Shown: in pieces, positions 25,901-37,900 of the stretch
Layout: the number at the start of each line of letters is the position of its first letter
Position numbering within the stretch: the first letter of the stretch is position 1
Origin: Ischnura elegans
Taxonomy: Eukaryota > Arthropoda > Insecta > Odonata > Coenagrionidae
DNA: 64,000 nucleotides
Assembly (NCBI RefSeq): GCF_921293095.1
Contig: NC_060248.1
Coordinates: 16,882,744 to 16,946,743, forward strand
Direction: 5' to 3'
The notes under the pieces: model-generated
Told to the model about the DNA's origin: nothing
The model's input: the letters and a program-made list of their open reading frames with translations, nothing else
Database searches by the model: none
Position numbers and translations under genes: made by a program

Positions 25901-28657
25901 TTTCAAGAAGTAAAAATTATGAATTGAAAATAAATATTTTAAAAATACAACGGAAAGAAGATACAAATGTTGCAAATTACCGACTCGAATAAGCAGTAAA
26001 AAATCAAGTGTAAAGCAAGTAATAAATGCCATTCATCCGCCGGCATAGAATAATGAATATTACATCGCAATGTATATGTAACGTGTATTATTACTGAAAA
26101 TGTCTTCCTTGCAATATCCAATTCAAGATGTAAAAATCGCGTTGTAAGAATATAAATACAATTACAAGAACTTAATTCGGGTGGTATAAATTACGGCCAT
26201 ACTTGCGCGATTTTCACATGAACCTCATGATCCACAGTTATCCATTGAGTACGGATGATTGTGTACTATTCAGTGCTTGCGTAGAGGAATAAAAGGTAGG
26301 TACTTTACAAAATACCTATACTTTGCAAACCGATTTCCAAAACCAAATTGAGCGGCCAGAAACAGCTCTTGATCGTCTTACCATAAAAACAATACTACGC
26401 ATGATTAAGAAATAGATTCAATTTATCGAAAATTACCACATCCCGAGCCCTGAAGTCTGAATGCTGCCGGGTCAACAGATTTTGAGCAATCCGAAATCTC
26501 AAAGGGGTTAGTTAGGAATAACAAGAAAGGGATATTCTCTCTCGGGGAGGCTCCTTAGTGTTCTTCCGTATGTACTGAGAAAATAAAAGTTATGATTCGT
26601 AGGGAAAAATTAACAAAGCAATAGTAGATAGGCTAGCCAACGAGCATCAAAACACATGGTCCCCGTTCCAAAAGAAAGCACCCATTCATGGTTTAGGCTC
26701 TGTAAGAGTAGTGAAAAAAAATAGATCGGCGAACAGGATGACTGCTTCAGGTTTTCAATTCCATCTTCCTTCGTAGACTTCTCTTCCCGTCGACCAAAAG
26801 GCGGACCTAGGGGAAAAGCTATACGCTTATGCTTTTGTAAACCATTGCTGGTTACCATAATCGCAACAGCTTCTCCCGCCAGGTCCAGCCCAATCATCTT
26901 CTGTTAACAGGTCCGACGCAGAAGTATCCTCTGTTTACGGGTCAAATCACCGAACTACTGAGTTTTACAAGCACGGCTCACACCACTGTTGCAATTATAC
27001 ACAAGAAGTACCTTCTTCATGCCGTTTTATGTCGCTCGACAGAGTAAACAACAATGATTGGAATGATTTGGGCATTCCCAATTTTTTTCACACACAAATC
27101 AGCAATAACCAATGCTTACAACCATGAAGATTCATGTGAAGCAGTATTAGTCTACCCATTTTCACCTGAGCATTACCCAAAAATTTAGCACGAAATAACC
27201 GAAAAGATGGGCACACTCACAAAAGTAGATAAGGGAATAAAGGAATAGACCAGGTTTATGACACACTTATCAAAATCGACCGCGTTCATTAATGGCTGAT
27301 TTTCCTCCATTAAAGAGCAGCAATACACCATAAAAAATCATTTCTGTATTTCAGGCCCGAAATAAACAACCAAATCATTAAGAACACGCGATTCAGGCGA
27401 GAGTTGAATACAGCTATAATAAACTTCAGCTCAGCTGTCAAAGGACACCGGCCGATAATTTTAAAGCTTACTAACTTTTTAAGAGCAAAACTCATCGATA
27501 AATTACCCTTTAGAAGCGCAAATATCTCTAAGTAATCCTCCAGGATAAGCGAATACAAAAATTTCCAATTTCATTATGGCCGAGAGAACAATGAACTTTA
27601 GTGAACGCCATTCGAAGTGTCCTCTTTCGGCTTGGGTGCCTCTATACGTTCAATACTTGCAAGACCCGAGAGTACACAATGTGTGTATACAACGTGATCT
27701 CGAGTTACGTGAAAAACAGGAATGCTTAAGAAGCAACAATACTTAAACAAGAATACTTACAAGACAACTGATGATGCATGGTTATCTTCGAAAACAACAA
27801 ATTTAAAGATTTCTAAACATTTTCTCGCACATATCGTACGGTATCATGTGAACTTGCCTATTCGCTATCAAAAACATCATCCCCATTGGCTGGAATGATG
27901 CCGAAAGTACTCCCTTAACGCGAACGGAGAACCAATCGGTACGGAGGTTACATGACATTCTTGGGAATGCGGATTGACTACCGCCAATAGCAACTAAGCA
28001 TCGGAAGAAGGACCCGGATTGCAATTTCTTTATATTTGATTATAACACAAAAGGAAACTGTATACCAGTATTACAAAAATAAATCGAATACTTTTATTTC
28101 CACAATATTACAATATCTCCCCATAATTTACGCAGAATGCTAGAGTAATAAGGAGCAATTAAAGTGACACGGCGGTCGACAGCCGGCAGGTGCTGCCGTC
28201 CGCGACTCAAACGAGAATCAAGGAGTACGAAGAATTAAGAAGAGAAACGATTTATGGGCCCTAATGAAAAAAATCTGTAATTATGCGGTAATTATTCGAA
28301 AAGTCCTCCGTAACTGTATAGGTGAAGTAGATAGACCGAAAGATTACGCTCTAGTATGCTAATTTAATTTTTGAGGCAGTAATGTTCTCCGTGAATCTCA
28401 GAAATTCTCTCTCCAAATTGTACTGTAATGATTAACGCTTCACGTCCAAAGATGGTAAACAAATTAATTCGATGAAAAGAAGCGATTGATACGCAAGAGT
28501 AACAGCTATAGAACCGTCGATGTCCTCCTCCAACTCAATGTAACTACGTGAACTTGAAATGGCTGACTATAAAGAGATAGAGGCAGAAAGAAATTAAACA
28601 CGCACAATCTTAGAAAAACGATATATATTTCTATTTCATAAAATACTTCGCCATCAC
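19954..28657. other. Noncoding region upstream of the kismet-like exon and downstream of RPP30
   Basis: AT-rich sequence with no protein match on either strand. It should hold the upstream noncoding kismet exon(s) and promoter, probably toward 26-28.2 kb where CpG becomes more frequent, but I could not place them. A TTAA-flanked MITE lies at 21,784-22,039. A 95-codon minus-strand frame at 26,610-26,897 and a short plus-strand frame starting ATGGCCGAGAGAACAATG near 27,577 are unrecognised. Confidence 0.4.
21784..22039. mobile_element. TTAA-flanked MITE (piggyBac-like)
   Basis: A 256-bp segment flanked by TTAA on both sides (21,780-21,783 and 22,040-22,043), with inverted termini CACATTCAGTACGCAGC and, read from the other end, CACATTCAATACAGGCC. 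TTAA targets are the hallmark of piggyBac-type transposition. No coding capacity. Confidence 0.65.
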
Positions 28658-28914
28658 TTAGAGTATCTTAGAGTTCGACTTCTTCCTTTTTCCTGGATTA
28701 AAAGAATTTAAATCGTCCGAGGTCTCTGTAGAAGGTAAAAACTCAACACCTTCATTACTTTCTTTTCCACCACTGCATATCACTGAACGTTCTTTTCGCT
28801 TCACTGGGACACACAATTGATCAGTCAAGAGCTCATCATCACCTGATGAAACTTCATCTTCAGATGATGGTATCCTGCTCACCCAAACGACAGCTTTGCC
28901 ACAGCGCCTACCAA
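28658..28914 (-). CDS. Rpp30: RPP30 exon 8 (residues 243-327, stop codon)
   Basis: The acceptor is TTTTTTTCAG|TTGGTAGG. It begins GRRCGKAVVWVSR, continues with a Ser/Asp/Glu-rich stretch (SSEDEVSSGDDE) and ends in a basic tail NPGKRKKSNSKIL before TAA. The basic tail could be a nuclear or nucleolar targeting signal (inference). No clear AATAAA was seen close downstream. Confidence 0.8.
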
Positions 28915-31900
28915 CTGAAAAAAATAGAAGATGTGTATCAATACCATAAAAGAAACAAAAATTTAATAACCTACATATTAGCAAAAAAATTATCCCTGTC
29001 CCTAATAATTACCACTCATTGGATAATCAAGCGTGTATAATGAAAGATGAAGGCTAGGCATTGCACTAAATGCAGATTCCAATGATCCTTAAAAAAATCA
29101 TGAACTCTGTACACAAGAAAAAAAAGCAGTGTGCAGAGACCCGCCCACGGAAGAACTTTCTCTACTACTCAAGTCGAACGACACACATCATTTCTATACA
29201 ACTATAATTATAAATTGAAGAGTTTCTGAATAAATAATTAATTTAAGGAGGGTTGGATACTTGAGGGGCAACAAGCTTTAGAGGGTGTGGGAGGGGGACT
29301 CAGGCTAGCTGTTTTGAAGATACATAGTTAAGAGGGAGAGCAGATGTGAAATATTTTATAATGAGTATGACTAAGAGAAAGGAAACCTCTGGAGGAGCAC
29401 AAAGGCCTGCACACAAGCAGAAAGCCGAGTAATTCCTCTATTCGAATCCATCCACCTCAAATAATCTCTGCCTAGCTAAAACCCTGCCCTTCCGAGGATA
29501 AGGTGACTGCCTTCTCAGCAATAGGGTGGTTTCCTATTATTTTTTTATTGCCTAAATCGAGAGATTATTACTCCTGGAGTACGTATTTCACGCTTTAAGA
29601 TTTTTAAATGACGATATCTATTTTTCGCAATTAAATGAAAAGTGAAAATTTTCAAGCGCGCGAAAACGCGACGCTTAAGTATGAATGTCGGGAAGTCTCT
29701 CCGCGTGACGTATTTCTGGTTACCCCTCCCGCCCTGCGAGGTGACCTTGAGGCGAGGCTTAGCGCTGATACGACGCAGGCTGCTAGCGGCTAGCCTAGTA
29801 CCTTGCTGGCTGGTAGCGCTTGGCTTAAATAAGGATTATTAATAACTTATCAAACGAGGAAAACTTTCCGACCTTAGCCAGTTTTAATAAGTGATTGTTA
29901 AGACATGTTTCCCTGAGCTCTGCGCCTCATGCATGCAATGGTAACCTCAGACGACGTATAACTCCTATCTTCTCGTATAGAAACTAGGTCCCTGTGACGT
30001 CACGTAGAGTGGCATCGCATGGGCGCCAATCTGGCCCTTTTCAAATGAGGATAAAAATGGACCATTGCCATTCGTCTAACCCGGTATTTCTAAAATAAAA
30101 TAATTTGTATATTATGAATACACTAGTGGTGGGTAACGAATCGCAATCAATGCCTTTCGTTTTCTTTGATGAAGGAAACCACCCTATTGACCTGCACCAA
30201 TGTGGCCCGTTTGCCTCTAGAGGATGGCGGTTGGAGTTGCATTATTTTCTACTGCTTGTCCCAAGACCACAGTGACAACAGGGTATAATGCCAGTCAGGT
30301 CATTTTGCAAAGTTCTATCATTTTCATCTTTGGCAAATTCCCACGAGTGCTTTCTCCCTTCTCAGAATGCATCCCCTACTTCCACGGGTGGATCCACCCT
30401 CACCCGGCAAATTCAGACTTTACTCCCAAAATCTGTATAAACCATTTCCTGCTGTATACTGCAAAATTATTATCATTTAACCTATGAAAGAAGACCATCC
30501 ACACATCATATATCCTTCACTTGAGATATTCCTTTGCCACAGGTTCACCATGCACACCCATCATCATTGACAGTAAAAACTGTCACTGCAGTGAGCTCCG
30601 AATTGGATATCCAATCGGCTCATAATTTACTCTATACATAAATATAACAAAGGCAAAGCCCAAATCACTTCTTTGCATGAATCACTACCTTCAAATAATT
30701 CTTTTTCCCTCCTGCTCCCCTTACAGTATCTTTAATCAAAACTATTTCCAACAAATTCAAGCTCCCATATGATTTTCATATGCTTGAGGCTGGCTTCAAA
30801 TGGTGCCACCATGCACCCCAATTTTTGTTTCACATCAACAGTATACAACTATTGAAAGGCTTTGGCTTTCAGGCCATTGGCAATATTCATACATATTTCC
30901 TTATTAACATGTTGCGTACGGATGGCGAGAATTCTCGTCATTTTTTTCCCGAACGTTCCGGACGGATGACGAAGATTCTCGTCATTTAGGCGCGTCTACC
31001 AAAACACTTTTAAAGTGTACAATACGTATTCGTTAGTATGTTTTCAGTTGTTGTTCATTATTCATAACGAATTGATGCATCATAACATTTTATTGGGTAA
31101 AGTTATATTCTAAACATTACCTTACCCCGGTAGGCAACGTGTTAAGATGAAAGTGAAAGCTTGGTTAATTCACATTCAATTAACTTACAACCAACTTTGA
31201 CTCATCAAGGGCATCCCTGGACACTACTCAAGAAGATTCTCACGAAGATAGAGGTACAAAAAAGGTGGGATGGGAAAAGTAATGGGGGTGTGAAGAGGGC
31301 AAAGGACGGGTGCTGTAATGGCAGGTGATAAGGGGAGAGGGGCGGATGAGGAGTTTGAGTGGGAAAGTAAGTGACTCGTGTGGTAAAGGAACTGAATGAA
31401 TAAAGGAGTACACAGCGGAGGGAGGGGGCAGAGGGGGAAGGGACGACGACATCCTACACTGAGATACCTTCTACTGGCAGAGCTCAGAGGAAGGATAAGA
31501 ATATGGACCAAACTATTCATCATGATTTAAGACACTGACACAGAAGAGTTCCATTCGATGATTCATCTATTAACCCCATAATTTTGTATACCTCACATTC
31601 CCAGACCTTCCACTGTTCCACTCTTGCTTGGACGCCAACTTAAACACTTCTTTGCTCTAATCTGTAGCTAGTAGGAGCATTTTGAGAAGCTGCGAAGAGT
31701 GAGGCATGATTTCTCGGGTGGCCAGGCATGTAAGACTGTACTTGTCAATCTGTCATGGAGCATAGGCACACTCAGCTGCAGGTTTGCATTTCTCCACCAA
31801 TGCAGGCTCTTCACCCATTTCTACTTAAAAAATGGTGGAACGGGAGATGACTAGCTAAAAGCCAACCAACTGTGACAGAGTATTGAAGTCATTTTGCAAG

Positions 31901-34900
31901 GCTCAAATCTCAAGAAAGGATAACCACCCACTGGATAATCACTTCCTCATTCAGTGTCATTGCCACACGCATCACTCAGCCACTTAACCCCACCCTAGCA
32001 ACCCAATGCTACCTCACCATCCTTCCCGCACCCCCTATCTGCACCAACCAGCTTTACAACACCCATTTTCTGCCTTCATAATTGTGTAACTTCTTGTGCT
32101 CAGCCTAAGAATGACCTCTTAAGTTGAAACCAGTGGCAAATAAATTTTATGAGGAGTAACATACTTTTTGCTTTTATTCATTTAGAACATTTTTCACAAA
32201 ATTTTGCTTAACACAATCGATGCTTTAATCTACAGTTCTAAATTAAAAGGAGGGTTGAGCTGGATGATTAAAGTACAGACCCTACAAAATCTTTTGGTAA
32301 CTGACACTAAATTGTAATGAAATTGGAAGTCTACTTTCTAAAAAGATTCCCCCCCCCCATATACCCGCCACTGCCTCCAATGAATTTTGCATGTACACTG
32401 CTGTTATCACAATGGTTCCCTTGATTTTGAGTTCACTTAGTCATGTAGAACAACGATTTGCTATGACAGTACGAAAAACCTACAACAACACAAGAGGCAT
32501 CTAGCAGCCATCACCATGTTAATGACTTCGGTACTAAGGGAATTGAACATTGGAATCTCATTTTTTTCAACACCGCAATGACCAATAGATGTTCCATACA
32601 TAGGCGATGGTTCATAAATTGTAATTTGAAATTGTAGCCATTATCGAGTTAACTTGATTATTGGCGCTTCAAAGAGAGGCCCCCAACACATTTGACAATG
32701 CCAGCCAATAGGCAGACCACTATGATATTCAGGATCCCTGACTCCTATGACACATTACAGAGGTTCATGGTGCTAGGTGTAAGGAAAGACAAATGTCCAG
32801 GAGATTTTATTTCCATGGGAATTAATGTGGATTGCTACACAGTTCACTCGGGAAAATTAAAAAATACGGTAAAACCTCTTTACATCGTATTAGAGGGGAC
32901 CAAAATTTGGGCAATTTGATGTATGGAGGTTCACCATAGAGAGGTTTTAGTGATAGGCACCATTTTTTCATTTCCTTTGGAAATGGAAGGCACTACTGTC
33001 TTTTAAACCATTATATTTGTGTGTTTAAACACACATGCATGCATCAGTGAAAATATATTTAATATTTAATAATTACAGGAAGGGAGCACTAGCAAATGAT
33101 TTTTACCATGATTCGAGAGAAAATGATGTGATCTCTCTCAATTCAACAGTCACTTAAAATGCTTGGGATAGTTGGATACCTTTTTTCTTATTTACTGTTT
33201 GGTATGCTCTCATATTGAACAAAATGGCCACAACTAATAATTAATGTGAAAATTACAGCATAATAAGGTATATAAGAAAAAAAAGAGTGAAACATTTATT
33301 GCTGTAAATGTCATTCCATGTACGTAATCACGGCTGCTTATTAGTCTCTTGTTGTCTCGGTACAATATGCGGAGGCAGTCAGGTCGTCTTGGGGGTATCC
33401 CCTTGGTATGATAAGTGGAGGTTTTACGATATAAAGAGGTTCACTACAAAGAGGTTTGCCTATAAATTTACATGTAAATCAGACGGGACCGTTGGGGTGG
33501 TATGATGTATGGAGTTTTTTTATGTAAAGAGGTTCACTACATAGAGATTTTACTGTACCTGCCTTTTTTCTTATTCCCTCACCTATCCTTCAACAAAGAA
33601 GAAATCAACCAAGTGCAAGGAGGGTTCACTTTAACTGTGCAACATTGTGGGAGCATAGGATGAAAGATCACCCCGACACCAGCGCTAGGCACCGAGACCA
33701 GGCAGTTGTATAATTGGAGACATGAATGTTGTAATACGAACAAAATCCAGTCAATAATATAAGTACCATTCTGATTTGAACACGTCCCTATCCTCTACCA
33801 TATGAACCTTTCATACCTTAAAATAATTTAAAAAATTTCATACATGACCTTTCATACCTTAAAAATGAGGCGACTTAAAGTCCCAAAATCAAGTACACCC
33901 ATCAACTGAACGAATGTCTAATGGCCAGTCACCAACCACCTTAGGAGCTCTATATTAGTACAATGTCTCACTAACCTGATCGTATGCAAAGAGTTCTGCA
34001 TGAGTCACTGATGGCACGCTTGGCCAACTCCTCAGTCATTCCAAAAATCAAGCATCTGATGGTGTTAAGAAAATTATCAGTTCAATTCTGGGCCAGTAAG
34101 ATACTAACAAAAGAAAACACCGCACTTGCAAAACATTCACAATTAATAACAAGTATATGTGCCAGCAAAAGTAGTTATGAGCATGACATCAATAGCCATC
34201 CTTTCAAGTACCTCCAAATGCGGAAAACAATTATTTGAAATTGGAATTATAATGGTCTCATGAAATAACTCCAAATACTCAAATGAGTTTCAACAGAAAG
34301 GATCATACTACGTGCAGAGAATTATGATCCCCTCAAGCTTGTCATGGTGAAGGCTTTTAAAAGTCATGGTAATAATTATTTTACAAATCCACACAATCAA
34401 GTATCCACAAATGTTTTTATTTACCTTAACTGGAAGTCGGGCTCATTGTGACCTCTGCAAGTAGAAGCGAGGATAGGGCAGGGGCTGTGGGGGGGATGGA
34501 GCAAACTCTCAAAGTTTACGAAGTAGAAAGGTGCTCGAAGGAGGTTACAAACGTGGGAGCCCAGGGATGAACGAGCATGACCTTGCTATTTCGTGATCTC
34601 AGTGCTTTCAAGGCAAAACCACGAGGGCTTTTGACAGTCAAGATTTCTTCCATTAAGGTTACCTGTTTTGTCTTCATTGAGTGTATCAATACTTCATGAC
34701 CATATCCAGACTTCATGGAGGGCATACAAAGAGGGTTTTAGAAGTGTTAACTTCTTAGTTTCATCTACCACATTTTGGGAGCTGTCACATACACAAGATC
34801 GCCTCACATGTGTAAATGGAAATAATCCATAAATTTAATTAATATTCCCAAACTCAACAAACTTGCAGAAGTTGTTTCAGAAATGCATTACCTATATTTG

Positions 34901-37900
34901 GACCCATTATTTTTCGAATTAGGAGCATATCACTTATCTTGAAAAGCTACTTAATACACTCTGTGGTTAAACTCTACATAATGGCAAAAAGTTTTGTTTG
35001 TCAACCAAGAGCACGGCAGGTAACCTACATGATCCACCTGATTTTTTAATGGGTCTCCGAGTGAGAGGGGGAAGGACAAAGGATGCCTTGAAAGAAATCA
35101 CTTCCCATTGTTCTCAGGCAACTTGATACTTGAGCTCTACCCTAGCAACACTCTCCAACTAAGATGTTCTGAGGTCTTTCCCATTCAACTCAACATAACA
35201 ATTCCATTGATAATTTTTATGGAACAACTGCTTAAGATACATAAATAATAACAGAAATAAACAGTGCTTGGTCTCATTTTTTCAAATTTTCTTCTTCTCA
35301 TCAATATTTTAATATTATTAATCCATACTAACAATTGCTGAAAATTATTCTTTTAAATCTTTTTGGGCTCAATAGATGACTCACCTAGCAGCTGGCCTCC
35401 ACAAAAAAGAAGCTGGTAGATGTGCAAAAAGTTGGTTGGTAAGGGGAAGGGAAGAAACATTTTCCCATTGTTCGTATGTTGCCTGATGGTTACCTTCAAA
35501 GCTAATGATTTATGTATAGTCATTGTATCATGAACCTAGTACAAGCCGAGATGCGGGGTGTCTGGGGCCTGTTGGGAGTTCTTGGAAAGGAGAAAATCAT
35601 GAGTGGGATGGACCAAGGGCTGATTGGGCAGATAGGGGATTTTGGGGAAATGTGGAGAGTAGTTACAAATCCTGCAGTGCTGACCTTCCCTCCACAGAAG
35701 CTCCATCTACTAGGGGAAGATTCACAATACATGCCTGCCATACTTTGCCTTAATGGTTTTTCCTTGCTTTGAAGTGATTTTTTAAAATTCTAGTGACATT
35801 ACTGAATTAGATGGGTAAGTAGCATATGTAGATGGAATGTACACGCCATGTACAATCCATCATATTGCTATATGATGGATTAGTACATGGCGTGGTAGGA
35901 TTTAGTAGCAATATGATGGATTTCATTCAAGTGACAAACAAGGGTTAGTGTTATATCTGCAAAGATTTAAAGATGAAGAAAATCTTAGCATTGCAGCTTT
36001 GTTAATCTACATCCGCATACTACCCTGCAAGCTGCCTCAAAAGCCGTGTGGCAGGAGGGTGTTCGGACACAAGCCATTGACAAATGAAAAGGAAATGTTC
36101 TCACAAAGTTCTGCCCTGCATTTACTTCAGTTCTTAAATGTTCAGGGGAAAAAACTCTATCGGGAGAAAGAAAAACCAATCAGTTTGGCAAAATATCTCT
36201 CTTAAGTTATCATTTCTGTCAGACTGGGAAATATGATGGGGTCACTCTTAAAGATATCTATTCTCAATTGCTGAACCAATCTAAGACTGGTGCAGAGCCT
36301 CTTAAGTCTTTCTGTTACATTAAAAAAATGTAACTTTCACATATAATTTTAATAACAACCAGTTTATCAGTAACAAAATTTTTTTGTTACCTTTATACGA
36401 CTTAAGGACCACCATTCTCCCCTTCCTATCTTCCCCACCTTGGCCAGTCTTCCACCCCCACTGACTCAATGAGTATAAGGTCATACTCTCCCTGTATTTG
36501 CCCCTAACAATTTCGCACGGCAAGGAAACTGGTTGTTATTAAAATCATATGTGAAGTTTATAGTTTTTTTAAAATTGAACATGAAGCAATTTCACACTTC
36601 AAACTATAAATTTTACCATGTCTTTCTGTTTGCCTGTGGATTTTTTTTTTGACAAATGGCATAGTTTTCCAATGTATTTTACTATGTTTTCTGAGTAAGT
36701 CTTCCTATGCTGGATCCCATACATGCTGCATTTTAAAGATGTGACTAAACGAATGCGAAGTAGAACCTCTCATAATTTATCATCCGAAAATATTCCCACG
36801 ACATGCTTGACAAATCCTAGCTTCTTCAGGGCTCTTGCTAAGATTTTTTATATTTATTTGCCACAATAGGTTTGAAGTTATCATAACTCCCAGATACTAT
36901 TATTCATGCATGGGGGTAGTTTCACTAAATTTGCAAGAAATGCACCTTGGTGCATTTGATCAGATTAAGTTGAAGTCTCCTCTCCTGGCTCTGCACATTA
37001 AGGTTATTTAAATCCAATTACAGAATTTCAAAGAGTGATCACTAATTCCACAAAAGTAGACAGCAAATAAACAAAATTTTACTGCTAATTCAAGATCAGA
37101 GTTATTTATGTATTTAATGAATAAAAGAGGGCCGATTACGCTTCCTTGTGGGACACTGACTGTCACTTTAACTACTTCAGATCTAATTCCATCAAGAACT
37201 ACTTTTTGTTTCTTCAATCCAGAAAGTTACGTATCCAGTTTACTACTGCTTCGTTTAACCATTGTGATCTTCCCACCTCCACACCACTTCATTCTCCCTC
37301 CTTTGCAAGGATGAACACGGTAGGATTTGCACAACCAGTGCAGGAGACCATTTTGTTTACTAATTCCCTCACAAAGTTACAAGGAAGGTCAAATCCTCCC
37401 TTAAATAAGCCTACCCCCTTACTTGGTCATTTAGAAACGATCCTTGTTCTGGTTTGAGAATTTAAAAACTCCCTGCTATGAGGGTGTGCTTTTGCAAAAG
37501 TGAGTACTTTCTATAGACACTGGACTTGATGTAAAGCATTAAATTTTTTTCCATACCTAGTAAATCCTAGCATGAGCTATCTTCAGCTAAATTCGTTTCA
37601 CTAAGAAAAGATTTTTCAGTAATTAGAAATATCGAAATTCAAGGATACAGATTGATGACATCATATGGTCCCCGTAAATCAAAAGGACTTTCAGCATTAC
37701 TGGTAACTATGATGTTCTGAAAGAAGAAATACATACATATTATCTTCATCGACACAATGGGAGCATGTTCCACGCTAATGGTATACCTATTAACTAAAAT
37801 AGCACACTAAAAATACATATTAAAATCATGCAGAAAAATGTTAGAAATTAGCATAATTATTGGCTGAAAAGTGAGACAGGAGTGTCCACAGTCGCTATTT

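Noticed and set aside
32131-32373. A second hAT MITE (CAGTGGCAA ... CCCGCCACTG)
   Set aside because: The termini match poorly beyond CAGTGGC and the 8-bp flanks differ, so two unrelated ends are as likely.
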